64,000 nt of DNA from Acanthornis magna (lineage: Eukaryota; Chordata; Aves; Passeriformes; Acanthizidae): NCBI GenBank assembly GCA_036785705.1, contig JAWUZG010000013.1, positions 22,293,501-22,357,500 of the forward strand, in the 5' to 3' direction. The notes beneath the pieces were generated by a model. The model was not told the origin of the DNA. It worked only from the letters and a program-made list of their open reading frames with translations, and searched no databases. Of the stretch, positions 44,811 to 55,985 are shown in pieces. The position numbers and the translations under genes were made by a program. Position 1 is the first letter of the stretch, and every line of letters starts with the position of its first letter.

Positions 44811-46089
44811 CGAGCCAGCCAAGGCTCACCGCTGTGTGGACATAAAACCTTCTCGTCACTGTGGTGTGAAGAGCATTCCCAGACCAGGGAAGCCAGCGTT
44901 CCTATTCTGTAATTTTGTGTCTGTGCGCTCTCTCATTTCCGTGGCTGCTCTTTACGTGTACCTAATTTGTCTTTATTACCAGAGCAAAACAAGGCTGATA
45001 TTTACACTTCCAGCAATGCATGCAAGAGACAGAAAACAAGTGCTGGGTTTTGACTCACAAATAAACCTTTTGTTGTAGTCAGTGCAGCCAGACATTGGCA
45101 TTTTCTTGGTAATATCCCCACTGGAAACTGGTATTACCAATCATCAATAACTTCTCTGGAGCTCAGGGCCTTGGGAAATATGCTGAAAATATTTAAATTT
45201 TAAATATAAGGTACACATTTAAATTTATTTTAAATCAGTTGCAACCCACAGTCAATGCTGCAGGGATATGAGCATTCTCCTTAGTTTAGGTCACATCCTA
45301 TCTCAGGGAATAAATATGGGTTTTAAAGGTACTTCAGTGGTTGACTGCTCTTTACTTCAGTTGGAATCAGGAGAATAAACTCCTTAAGGCCTTAAATCTA
45401 CTTTCTAATTTATTATTATCAACATAATTCAGTAATCTGTGAAAAGATTATAAAATGCTCCCATAAAAAACCCAGGTTGCTTTCAGGGGAGCCTTCTCCT
45501 CAGGGCAGAGTCACCTCTGGCTGCCCTTGGCTGTAAATCTGAGCGCAGTGTGGGGAGCACTTCAGAGCCTGAAGGGTTTTGCAAGGCTCTTACAACAAAC
45601 CTCACTCCAGGAGCCCAAATTCCTGCCAGCCTGTTGGGCTTGGGAAGCTCAGGACACAGAGCTGGCCCTGGAGGCATCTCCCACCCTGCTCAGGAGTTTG
45701 GGGAGTGCCTGCAGGACACCAAAGGAAGGTCAGCCCCGAGCCAAGCACAGGAGCCTGCAGGAAGGAGGGTCCTGGGCAGTGCCCAACCCCAGCTGTGCCC
45801 TGGAGATGGAGGAGTTCCCTTCAGGGCTCTGTCAGCTCCTACCTGCAGCGGTGAGGCTGCTCCTCATGACTCTTTGCTCCAGGAATTCCTCAGGGTTGTG
45901 TCCTGCTCCACAGCATTCCCACCTTTACTTTTCCCAGTACGAAATCCCTGCAGAGCTCTAGAAAATGACTGAAGACACCGGAACTTCCCACCGGTGTTGC
46001 CCAGAGCGGTCACTCCTGGCTCTTAAATCCAGGAGGGTGTGGCCAGGAGGGGCTTGGCTCTTGGCCAAGGGATGGGACAAGAGGAAATG
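44811..46089. other. Unique non-coding DNA, AT-rich at 45080-45470
   Basis: The AT-rich part is single-copy with no visible array. 45480-45960 is GC-richer and carries overlapping open frames, none with a recognised family. Confidence 0.45.
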
Positions 46090-46316
46090 GCCAGGGGAGG
46101 TTTGGAGGATATTAAGAAAAATTCCTCCTCCGAAATGGTGGCCAAGCCTCGGCACAGCTGCCCAGGGCAGGGCTCAGTCCCCATCCCTGCAGGGATTTAA
46201 AGCCCTGGGGATGTGGCACTTGGGGACACGGGACAACGGTGGCCTTGGCAGTGCTGGGAATGGTTGAACTCAATGATCCTAAAGGTCTTTTCCAACCTAA
46301 AAGATTCTGTAATTCA
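46090..46316 (+). mobile_element. CR1 3' end, sense, third subfamily
   Basis: 'gaggatattaagaaaaattc', 'cggcacagctgcccagggca', 'cagtccccatccctgcaggg' and 'ggtcttttccaacctaaaag' then 'attctgtaattc'. The wording ('gatttaaagccctggggatg', 'tggcacttggggacacggg') is the complement of 57620-57720, so these two copies share a subfamily. Confidence 0.87.
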
Positions 46317-46349
46317 GGGGGTCCATCTGTGTCCTGCCTGCAGGGTGAC

Positions 46350-46405
46350 TGTCCCTGAATGTCACCTCTGTCCCTGAATGTCACCTCTGTCCCTGGTGCT
46401 CCCAC
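46350..46405. repeat. 19-bp tandem repeat, about 2.5 units
   Basis: 'tgtccctgaatgtcacctc' starts at 46350 and 46369, with a partial copy at 46388. It lies just beyond the CR1 end. Confidence 0.9.
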
Positions 46406-46884
46406 ACCGCTGAGGTGTCTGAGAGGGAACGTGTCTCAAAGCTCTGAAAAATGCATTTTAGCGCTGTTGCTTTGTCTCCCCTTTTATGAGAACCCAAAGA
46501 AAAGGTGACATCTGCTCCACAGCGTCTGTATTTTAATCACCTGTGAAAGCTTGAATTAACCCGCAGCTAATGAGACTTGACAGTTTTACTAATATTAGAA
46601 ATGGGTTTGAAGGAGGAACAATTCCCACGTACATTCTATAGATCTTTGAAATACATACTTGAAGTATGGTCTGGAAAATATGACTGCAGCTTTCAAACCA
46701 TGCCCATCATTTCCTTGATAACAGACATAAAGTTCTCATTTTCTTGTCAGCAATTAATCAGCAGCCTCAGATAACTGGGTGTGCTGGGAAAGGGAATTCA
46801 GAGCAGGCAGGAGACACACAGAAACTGAAATACACACATTGGGGGAATTCAGGAGTGGGACATGCATTTATGGCTTCAGCTGAA
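46406..46884. other. Unique AT-rich non-coding DNA
   Basis: Nothing recognised. Confidence 0.4.
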
Positions 46885-47110
46885 GGAGGGCAGGGTGGGA
46901 TGGGATTTCGGGAAGGAATTGTTCCCTGGGAGCTTCTGGGATGGAATTCCCAGAGCAGCTGTGGCTGCCCCTGGATCCCTGGCAGTGTCCAAGGCCAGGC
47001 TGGACATTGGGGCTTGGAGCAGCCTGGGACAGTGGGAGGTGTCCCTGCCATGACAGGGCTGGCACTGATGGCATTTAGGGTCCCTCCAACCCAAACCTGG
47101 ATTCTGTTGT
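46885..47110 (+). mobile_element. CR1 3' end, sense
   Basis: 'gggatttcgggaaggaattg', 'cagagcagctgtggctgccc', 'ggacagtgggaggtgtccct' and 'ccctccaacccaaacctgga'. The 'gggtgggcaggccctggcacagg' part is replaced by 'agcttctgggatggaattc'. Confidence 0.9.
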
Positions 47111-48624
47111 TACTGTCAAAGCCCCACTCCTGAGCCCTGGGGTCCTGCAGCTCTGGCTCAGCTCAGCTCAGGATTTGTCACCACCAAGGCTCTGCTTTGT
47201 TCCCCCGGAGCAGAGACACCAGAGGCTCTCTCCAGTGAGGAGTTGGGGCCATGAAAAGCCACCACCAACTCCAGCCGTGTCCTTCCTGGGGCAGGAGCAG
47301 CCCCGAGCTCTTGCCATCAAACCCAGCAGTGCTGGGGCTGTTCCCCACCCAAGGGGGGTGGGAGCTCTCCCCAGGCCTTCCCCCAGAGCTCTGTGGCAGT
47401 GGGAATGGTGCCAGCTCCTCGGCAGAGCGGCAAATGGGGGTTAGGGAAGCGGTGTTCGACTCCATTTGCTGTAATTGCAGGGGTAATTGAGAAGAAAGAC
47501 TAAACAGATAGGTCAGATCTCCTTCTCCAAGTAATTACGTGTGATTTATACGGAGGGTGGAACAGCACAGAGACAGAAGAGTATGTAAATTCTGCAATGG
47601 TTTCCTAGAGAACACCATTATAAGGTTAACAGTAGCTTAGCATCCAAAAATTAGAGATTATTTTAAACTCCGTGCGTTCGGGGAATTACCTCTCATGGAA
47701 ATGTATATCCATCTCGTTAGAGGCAGTTGAGGAGGCAGAGAGGATTTTTGACGCCTGGGAATGGCTGTGGAGGGGAGCAGCTCGTGGCTGATGTGGTGAC
47801 ACGTGGCTTCCTGTAGGACAGGGCAGGACAGGGGCCAGACCCCTCTGCTCCAACCCCCAGAAAACATTCCCGAGGAAACAGCAATTCCAGAGACCCCCAG
47901 GCACCTCACCCCTCAGCACCAACACCCTGCAAACAGAAACTCCTGCAACATATGAAATCAGGAATTGCTGCCCCTGAGCCAGCGCAACTCCCCCGTTCAT
48001 CGCTGCTCTCCTCACACACCGCCGGACCGAAGGAACCCTGGGCCAGGATCACAAAGAGGGCTCAGAAAATATTGCTGAGCCCCTGGGAGCTGCTGGGAGC
48101 TGCTGGGGTGGCTGGGGAAGCCGAGGGAGCTGGGACAGAGCACCCACGGCATGGAGGGACAGCGCACAGGACACCCTAAAGGACACCCTGTCCTGCACTG
48201 GGAGATCTCCAGCTGGAGCTAAAGGAAACCTGCAGAGCTCCAGAGGATCTGCAGGAGCTTTTAATTCCCCCAAAGCTGTCTGGATCAAGGGATGCTGCTG
48301 AGGTGCTGCGTTCAGGTCTGCAAATCAGGCTGGGGAGAGAGGGGAAAATGTTGCTCCTGAATTGTAAGGTTTGTTTTGCCTTAAAAAGAGATCAATGAGA
48401 AGGAAATAAAGCCTTCAAAGGGTATCCCTGTGCTCCCAGGAGGGATTTCTGCAGGGAACTCCCTGGAACCCGACCACACCAACCCCCAGAGCTGCGATTT
48501 GCAGTGACCCAGAGGAGTGGGGAAACCTCAAAACAAAAACCCTTCACATTCCCAGGGGGCTTTCCCGCTGTGTCTGCAAGGAATTCTTCAGTGCTTGGTG
48601 CAGTCCGTGCCCATGGGGTTGGAA
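47111..48624. other. Unique non-coding DNA
   Basis: 47455-47700 is AT-rich single-copy sequence with several TAATTA/TAATTG-type words (for example near 47530). No supported gene. Confidence 0.45.
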
Positions 48625-48735
48625 CTAATCCTGGAATGGTTTGGGTGGGAAGGATCAGAGCCCACCCAGTGCCACCCCTGCCATGGGCAGGGACACCTCC
48701 CACTGTCCCCAGCTGCTCCAATCTGGCCTTCAACT
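48625..48735 (-). mobile_element. CR1 3' end, antisense
   Basis: 'ctggaatggtttgggtggga', 'cccacccagtgccacccctg', 'gcagggacacctcccactgt' and 'cccagctgctccaatctggc'. Short, 5'-truncated. Confidence 0.87.
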
Positions 48736-49325
48736 CCAGTTTTTAAATTTTCAAGGAGCTGGAAGAAAATTAAAGAGGATAACTGAGAGCTCAACTTGCC
48801 AATTCCCTTTGCTCCTGTGTATTTTTGTAGCCTCATCTGTAAAATGGGAATAATATTTGGATGACCCTTTCCTCTCCATGGGCTGAATGCGTTGATGGGA
48901 GCTGAAGATGAAGATGTTCCCTCGCTCTCTCTCTCTTTGGAAGGAACACTCTGCTTTGGGGGAAGTTTTATTATTGAATTCTCGAGTTCTGGAATGCTCA
49001 GCTCCAAGATTTTTTTATTAAACTCATCTGTCAAAATAGAAATCCTTTCTGGAGAAGGCTGGATTGTAAAGGACACATCCAATGGATGTGTGAATATTAT
49101 GTCCATAAATGTTTGTTAGGAAGATTATTCCCAACTGATGTGACAAAGAGAGGAGAAATTAGATCACAAATCTCATTAACGACCCAGACACTGAAGGAGA
49201 AATGAAGCCAATTAATGTTGATGGCACTTGTCAGGAGAATGTCAGGGCTCTCCTCTTCATGCCAGTCACACACCCGAGCTGAACAGCCCCAGAAACCACG
49301 AGTGCCTCTCCTCGGGAGCGAGGTT
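48736..49325. other. Unique AT-rich non-coding DNA
   Basis: Nothing recognised; no array. Confidence 0.4.
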
Positions 49326-49910
49326 GGGTGGATAATAGAGGAATCACGGGTGGAAAATTAAGGAATCACGAGTGGATAACGAAGGAATCACGGGTGGAAA
49401 ATGAAGGAATCAAGAGTGGATAATGAAGGAATCACGGGTGGAAAATGAAGGAATCAAGAGTGGATAATGAAGGAATCACGGGTGGATAACGAAGGAATCA
49501 CGGGTGGAAAATGAAGGAATCACGAGTGGATAATGAAGGAATCACGGGTGGATAATGAAGGAATCACGGGTGGATAACGAAGGAATCACGGGTGGAAAAT
49601 GAAGGAATCACGGGTGGAAAATGAAGGAATCACGGGTGGAAAAAGAAAGGAATCAAGAGTGGATAATGAAGGAATCACGGGTGGAAAATGAAGGAATCAC
49701 GGGTGGATAATGAAGGAATCAAGAGTGGATAATGAAGGAATCACGGGTGGAAAATGAAGGAATCATGGGTGGAAAATGAAGGAATCACGGGTGGAAAATG
49801 AAGGAATCACGGGTGGAAAATGAAGGAATCACGGGTGGAAAATGAAGGAATCACGAGTGGATAATGAAGGAATCAAGAGTGGATAATGAAGGAATCAAGA
49901 GTGGATAATG
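49326..49910. repeat. 22-bp variant-mosaic minisatellite, about 27 units
   Basis: The unit is 'cacgggtggaaaatgaagga' plus 'at'. Three left forms (CACGGG, CAAGAG, CACGAG) combine with GGAAAAT, GGATAAT or GGATAAC. In my reading all six CAAGAG units and all three CACGAG units carry GGATAA, never GGAAAA. One unit is 23 bp (GGAAAAAGAAAGG, near 49640) and one has CATGGG (near 49765). The longest run of one form is four or five units at 49780-49850. Confidence 0.95.
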
Positions 49911-50466
49911 CCTGCTTTTCTCTGCTCCCACGAATGACCTCAGTCTCCGCCAGGAATGTTATCCCAAAGTTCTGGGAGCCCTGGGGGCAGCGGGGCCAGG
50001 TCTCCCCAGCCCCTGCACTCCCATCCTCCGCGGGTCCTTAAGTGGAATTAAAGCTCCACTGCTCTGTTTCCATGACAACTTTTCTTTCCGTGAGAAAAGC
50101 CCTGCAAATCAGGGTTTGCGATTTGAGCACTCCCTAAATGTGGCCATTAAGCATCATCTCCTTCGTTCTCCGGGAAAAGCAAAGGAGGCAAACGCTGCCT
50201 TTTTAGCCTGGATAGGAAAGGGAGTTTTCCACCTGAGAACCGAAATAGAAAATTGGTGCAAACAGTTCAAATGATCCGGCTTGAAATCTTATTTACATCT
50301 GGAGATCCAAATGAGATTTACCTCTGAGTCAGAGCTTCGGCTCCCAGGGGTGGCGCTGGGCAGGGTTGGTCCCTCAGGATCACATCCTGTGCCAGGCGAT
50401 TTAAGGGAAGGGAACAAACCAAGGATCCGAAAGGAATTAACTCATGTTTTACCTCTGAAAATACTT
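49911..50466. other. Unique non-coding DNA
   Basis: Mixed sequence; nothing recognised. Confidence 0.4.
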
Positions 50467-50885
50467 TCACTTTGGTTGGAAAGGACCTCAGAGCTCATCC
50501 AGTGCCACCCCTGCCATGGCAGGGACACCTCCCACTGTCCCAGGCTGCTCCAAGCCCCAATGTCCAGCCTGGCCTGGGACACTGCCAGGGATCCAGGGGC
50601 AGCCACAGCTGCTCTGGGCACCTGTGCCAGGGCCTCAAACCCTCCCAGGGAGGAATTCCTTCCCAATATCCCATCCAGCCCTGCCCTCTGCCATGGGAAG
50701 CCATTCCCTGTGTCCTGTCCCTCCATCCCTTGTCCAAAGTCTCTCTCCATGTTCCTTGTTGGCTCCTTCAGGTCCTGTGAGGCCACACTGAGCTCACCCC
50801 AAAGCTTCTCCTCTCCAGCTGAACAATCCCAGCTCTCCCAGCAGAGCTGCTCCATCCCTCTGATCACTCCAGGGACCATCACCTG
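50467..50885 (-). mobile_element. CR1 3' end, antisense, long
   Basis: From 'ctttggttggaaaggacctc' through 'cagggacacctcccactgtc', 'cagccacagctgctctgggc', 'cattccctgtgtcctgtccc' and 'tccatgttccttgttggctc' to 'gcttctcctctccagctgaa'. It shares the 'ttgtccaaagtctctctcca' wording with 60681-60720 and differs there from the 24- and 27-kb copies. Confidence 0.92.
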
Positions 50886-51300
50886 TCTGATGCAAATATC
50901 TGCAATTTAATACAGAATAATTGATTGGTTTAGACAGTAAAATCCCCTCTCCAATGGCTGCAGAACTGAGTGTGACTCTACAGAAGTTATTTTTCTAAAG
51001 CAGAATAAAATATAGCATTTATATTTATATATATTAAATACAGGGGGGTTTACAAACCACTGTAAATATAACTCAAAACAGGGGAGAATTAAAACCAAAT
51101 TCTTTTAACTTAAAAGGCTGTGGTCTCCAATGATATTATTTAAGTTCCCTGTGACATTTCAAGGTTTAGGTTGAATATTGGAAAAATTCCTACCCGAAAG
51201 GGCTGCCAGGCCCAGGAAAGGCTGCCCAGGGCTGCTGAGAGCTGCTGAGGCTGTTCCTGCTGCACCTCAGCTGCTTCCCCAGGAGCCAACAGCTCCCAGA
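50886..51300. other. Unique non-coding DNA
   Basis: 50900-51130 is AT-rich; nothing else recognised. Confidence 0.4.
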
Positions 51301-51957
51301 CCTGAGCACTGCCCTGGAAATTCCCATTCCCAAGCTCAGCACTGCCCTGGAAATTCCCATTCCCAAGCTCAGCACTGCCCTGGCAATTCCCATTCCCTGA
51401 GCTCAACACTGCCCTGGAAATTCCCATTCCCCGAGCTCAACACTGCCCTGGAAATTCCCATTCCCTGAGCTCAACACTGCCCTGGAAATTCCCATTCCCC
51501 GAGCTCAACACTGCCCTGGAAATTCCCATTCCCCGAGCTCAACACTGCCCTGGCAATTCCCATTCCCTGAGCTCAGCACTGCCCTGGAAATTCCCATTCC
51601 CCGAGCTCAACACTGCCCTGGCAGTTCTCATTCCCCGAGCTCAGCACTGCCCTGGCAATTCCCATTCCCTGAGCTCAACACTGCCCTGGCAATTCCCATT
51701 CCCCGAGCTCAGCACTGCCCTGGCAATTCCCATTCCCCGAGCTCAGCACTGCCCTGGCAATTCCCATTCCCAAGCTCAGCACTGCCCTGGCAATTCCCAT
51801 TCCCTGAGCTCAACACTGCCCTGGAAATTCCCATTCCCCGAGCTCAGCACTGCCCTGGCAATTCCCATTCCCAAGCTCAGCACTGCCCTGGCAATTCCCA
51901 TTCCCTGAGCTCAACACTGCCCTGGCAGTTCTCATTCCCCGAGCTCAGCACTGCTCT
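51301..51957. repeat. 32-34-bp minisatellite, about 19 units
   Basis: The unit contains 'gagctcaacactgccctgga' and 'aattcccattcccc'. Variants are AACACT/AGCACT, GGAAATT/GGCAATT/GGCAGTT and CCCCGAG/CCCTGAG/CCCAAG, the last shortening the unit. Units with GGCAGTTCTCATTCC occur twice (51620 and 51925). Confidence 0.95.
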
Positions 51958-52996
51958 AGGTGTGAGCGCAGGGGCTCTCGTGAATATTTTTTTTTGTGAT
52001 GGCTGGAAGGTGCTGTTCTCCCTGCTCATTTCACAGGAGCAGGATGGAAATGGGGTGGGGATGAATGGGAACCTCCTAGAGCACCGTGCAGGGAGCAGAG
52101 ATCAGTTCGGGGACACCATTCGCTTCAGGTCCTTCACGTGGAACTAGGGTCATTACTGTGATTTAGCAAGAACTGCGCGCAAGTGCCCACAGAAACCTGA
52201 GAAAATAACATTTTTGAGGGTTATTCAGCAGTGGATTGTGGAATACAGATGTTGGATATAATATATTTGCACTAAATTGGATTGTGGGTAAATAAAGGAC
52301 TTGATCTGAAATTCAGGGTTGGAATCCTTCTCTGAGCTCAATGGGAAATCCACAGCCTCTGTTTCACTTTTGCAACTCATTCAATAAATGTTTTGCCATC
52401 CCTGCCTGCTCTGCTGCCTTAATCTTCCCTTCTAGAGAGCAGAAATTAGCATTTGTAATTTATTCAGCAGGGGAAACAAAAGACGGCTCGGCCCAGACTC
52501 AGAATTTAATGCCCCAGAGATAACCCAGGTGCTGAGTCAGCAGCAGGAACATTTCCAAACTCTCCTCCTGAGCAGAATTTAATGGAAGAGATGGCAAGGA
52601 GTGGGGAAAGGCTTTTATCTGCCGTGCATTCAAACAGATGTGAGGTTCCGTGGGCCCTCAGACCCTTTTTGTGGTGAGCTGCTGTCCCTAAACCCAGCCT
52701 GTCCTGCAGGCAGCAGCACAGCCTGGCCAGGGGCAGCAGCAGCACCACGGCTGGAAAGTGGAATATTTTGGGCACCTCTGGCTGCCAGAGCAGTTTTCTG
52801 TCTGCTTTTGCCTTCCCTGGGGCAGGGCAGCACGTGTTGGGTGCTGGAGTAACATCCAAGCTGACAGCATCTCCATTGCCACAATTCCCTCCGCAGGGAT
52901 CGATTCCCCTCTCTGTTAACCTGAGCAGATTCCTCCCTGGATGACCCCAGAATTCTCCTGCTGTGCTGCAGGTGCCCTCTGGGCTGAGCCCTCTGC
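51958..52996. other. Unique non-coding DNA
   Basis: 52195-52300 is AT-rich. The 60-117-aa frames have no recognised domain. No CR1 copy found. Confidence 0.4.
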
Positions 52997-54121
52997 TCCC
53001 CTGACCCTGACACTGACCCTGACCCTGACTCTTCCCCTTCCCTGACCCTGACCCTGACTCTTCCCCTCACCCTGAACCTTCCCTTGACCCTGACCCTTCC
53101 CCTGACCCTGACCTTCCCCTGACCCTTCCCCTGACCCTGAACCTTCCCCTTCCCCTGACCCTTCCCCTGACCCTTCCCCTGACCTTCCCCTGACCTTCCC
53201 CTGACCTTCCCCTCACCCTGACCCTTCCCCTGACCCTTCCCCTGACCTTCCCCTGACCCTGACCCTTCCCCTGACCTTCCCCTGACCCCTCCCCTGACCC
53301 TGACCCTTCCCCTGACCCCTCCCCTGACCCTGACCCTTCCCCTGACCCTTCCCCTGACCCTGACCCTTCCCCTGACCCTTCCCCTGACCTTCCCCTGACC
53401 CTTCCCCTGACCCCTCCCCTGACCCTTCCCCTCACCCTGACCCTTCCCATGACCCTGACCCTTCCCCTGACCCCTCCCCTGACCCTTCCCCTCACCCTGA
53501 CCCTTCCCCTGACCTTCCCCTGACCCTTCCCCTGACCCCTCCCCTGACCCTTCCCCTGACCCTTCCCCTGACCCTTCCCCTGACCTTCCCCTGACCCTTC
53601 CCCTGACCCTTCCCCTGACCCTGACCCTTCCCATGACCCTGACCCTTCCCATGACCCTGACCCTTTCCCTGACCCTTCCCATGACCTTCCCCTGACCCTT
53701 CCCCTGACCTTCCCCTGACCCTTCCCCTGACCCTTCCCCTGACCCTGACCCTTCCCCTGACCCTTCCCCTGACCTTCCCCTGACCCTTCCCCTGACCCTT
53801 CCCCTGACCCTTTCCCTGACCCTGACCCTTCCCATGACCCTGACCCTTCCCCTGACCCTTTCCCTGACCCTTCCCATGACCTTCCCCTGACCCTTCCCCT
53901 GACCTTCCCATGACCTTCCCCTTCCCCTGACCCCTCCTTTGACCTTCCCCGACCCTTCCCCTCACCCTGACCCTGACCCTTCCCCTGACCCTGACCCTTC
54001 CCATGACCCTGACCCTGACCCTTCCCCTGACCCTTCCCCTGACCCTTTCCCTGACCCTGACCCTTCCCATGACCTTCCCCTGACCCTTCCCCTGACCCTT
54101 ACCCTTCCCTGACCCTTCCCC
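52997..54121. repeat. 1.1-kb TGACCC/TTCCCC minisatellite (6/11/12-bp units)
   Basis: The 12-mer 'tgacccttcccc' and 11-mer 'tgaccttcccc' alternate with the hexamer TGACCC; variants include CTCACCC and CCATGA. At 53180-53207 three TGACCT words sit exactly 11 bp apart, five bases between each. The minus strand is strongly G-rich (GGGGAAGGGTCA). The 415-aa and 268-aa minus frames ('GEGSGEGQGKGQ' and 'RVRGRVRG') are repeat artefacts. Confidence 0.95.
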
Positions 54122-54334
54122 ACGTCTCTGCACTGCGTTCCATCCGGATCGATTCCGTGGAGCCAGCGGCGCTGGGGCAGGGCACAGAGGGATGAAAGCA
54201 GCCTCTCCCAGCCGACAGGAGGCTGGAATTGGGGGGATCGGGCTCTTCTGCCAGGGGACAGGGGCAGGGAGAGAGGAAACTGCCCCAAGGTGCAACAAGG
54301 AAGGTTTTGATTGGAGATGAAAATAATTATTCCA
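54122..54334. other. Unique non-coding DNA
   Basis: Short mixed stretch; nothing recognised. Confidence 0.4.
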
Positions 54335-54405
54335 TGGAAAGGGCAGTCCAGCCCTGGCACAGCTGCTCAGGGAAGTGGTGCAGTCCCCATCCCTGGAGGT
54401 ATTTT
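54335..54405 (+). mobile_element. CR1 3' UTR fragment, sense, left half of a convergent pair
   Basis: 'tccatggaaagggcagtcca', 'gccctggcacagctgctcag' and 'gtccccatccctggaggtat' are sense CR1 words. The element stops before its 3' terminus. Confidence 0.75.
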
Positions 54406-54419
54406 TGAATCAAAGAGTT

Positions 54420-54475
54420 TTTAGAATCATAGAAAACTTGGGGTGGAAGGAACCTTAAAGATCATCAACCCCTGG
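54420..54475 (-). mobile_element. CR1 3' terminus, antisense, right half of a convergent pair
   Basis: 'tttagaatcatagaaaactt', 'ggggtggaaggaaccttaaa' and 'gatcatcaacccctgg' are the reverse complement of a CR1 end, 15 bp after a sense fragment. Confidence 0.78.
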
Positions 54476-55737
54476 CATGTCCAGTAAGTCCCTCCTTTAT
54501 CAGAATTGATAAATCCTTCATGTGCGTCATCTCTGAAAGAAACACTGATTAACTCCAAACCCTGAGCTTCCTTCCTGCTGCCTCCCACCAGCAGGAGGAT
54601 AAATCCACATTTACAACCCTTGATCTCACGTTCTTCCCTTTTTTTTGGTCCATTTTATGCTGTGTTAACAAAGTCAGATGGGCATAAAACTGCTGTGAAA
54701 GTCAGGCTGTAAAAGGGCTCTGGGAAGGTAAATCCTGGCTGCGGAGCCGTGGGAAAACTCCTGCTCCAGGTAGGGCAGCGTTGGCCCCCGCTGCTCCTGG
54801 AGCTGAGCAGGGCATTGCAAAATCCATAAACTCCTGCTGCAATCAAAGCTGGGCCCCTCCAGTGCCCATGGGGGGGATGGCTCTGGCCATAAATCCTCCA
54901 TGCAAAGTGCCCATTAGCTCGGCCGAGAGGCAAAAATCGATGCCACAAAGCACTCATGGAGCACAGCCCTGAGCTGCCTGGCTCAGCCGGGGCTGCGTGC
55001 TGGGCTGCACCAGCACACGGGAAAAGGGCATTAATGCAGACTAAAAACACAAACGGGGGCAAATAACCCCAAAGAGCAGCACAGCTCCAAAAACCCATCC
55101 TTTAGAAAAGGGAGATTGTTTTAACCGTGACTTTCAGAAAGCAAGGCTTTTTTAATAAGGAGTATTCTCCAAGGGTCAATGTGGTCAAGGGACACCCAGC
55201 TTCCCAAAGTTTCCCTGGAAAGGAGAATTTGGGCCATTCATGGTTGACATCAGTGAGCATCAGATTGTTTGGAAGCAACACCGAGGGATGTGGGATGAGT
55301 GGCAGAGCCTGGAACGCCTCAGCCGCAGGGGAATTGAGGCTGCTGGGCATTGCCAGGGTTTAGCCTTTCCACAGCAGCAATTCCAGCCCTACAGACAGCA
55401 CCTCTGTCCCTGAAGCCCTCGTTACACACTTCCTTTGGCCATCTCGGTGTGCCGGGCTGGGTAAGAGGCTGTAAAGCATCGCTCCATCTGCAGCTCATAA
55501 ACAGACACATAACCCTTCCCAAGGGGGGAAATGAAGAGCAGGCACTGAAAGTGCTGCTTAATCCCTGGCACTGGGGAGCGGGAGTTTGGTTTCACTGCTC
55601 TCAGGTAATTTGTTTAAACCTGCATGGGGCTGGAGCAGGGAGGAAATTAATCTAATTAGAGACCTCACTAGGCTTCTCTGCATTAGAACTTTGCAAAGTC
55701 ATAATAGGACATAGAAGTTCTGTCTGAGCACAAGCGG
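54476..55737. other. Unique non-coding DNA
   Basis: Mixed sequence. The 147-aa minus frame at 54655-55098 has no recognisable domain. Confidence 0.4.
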
Positions 55738-55883
55738 GGATGGCTCCCCATGGACGGAGGGCAGGGCTGGATGGGATTTTGGGAAGGAATTCCTCCCTGG
55801 GAGGGTGGGCAGGCCCTGGCACAGGTGCCCAGAGCAGCTGTGACTGCCCCTGGATCCCTGGCAGTGTCCAAGGCCAGGCTGGA
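55738..55883 (+). mobile_element. CR1 3' UTR, sense, left half of a foldback
   Basis: 'gggcagggctggatgggatt', 'ttgggaaggaattcctccct', 'ggcacaggtgcccagagcag' and 'gtgtccaaggccaggctgga'. It breaks off exactly after 'ccaggctgga'. Confidence 0.9.
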
Positions 55884-55985
55884 AAGAGCTCACCCAGTGC
55901 CACCCCTGCCATGGCAGGGACACCTCCCTCTGTCCCAGGCTGCTCCAACCCCAATGTCCAGCCTGGCCTGGGACACTGCCAGGGA
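55884..55985 (-). mobile_element. CR1 3' UTR, antisense, right half of a foldback
   Basis: 'agagctcacccagtgccacc', 'ctgccatggcagggacacct', 'tgtcccaggctgctccaacc' and 'tccagcctggcctgggacac' run antisense. The last 28 bp (55957-55984) pair with 55856-55883 with one mismatch, leaving a 73-base loop. Confidence 0.9.

Noticed and set aside
47455..47700. Possible conserved enhancer with TAATTA-type words
   Set aside because: AT-rich DNA gives such words by chance; conservation cannot be judged from one sequence.
49326..49910. CRISPR-like array of repeats and spacers
   Set aside because: The units are contiguous variants of one 22-mer, with no unique spacers and no cas genes, in a bird-like sequence.
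52630..54298. 415-aa and 268-aa minus-strand frames rich in Gly, Arg, Gln, Lys
   Set aside because: Encoded by the TGACCC/TTCCCC array; no conserved domain, and the reading pattern changes whenever unit length changes.
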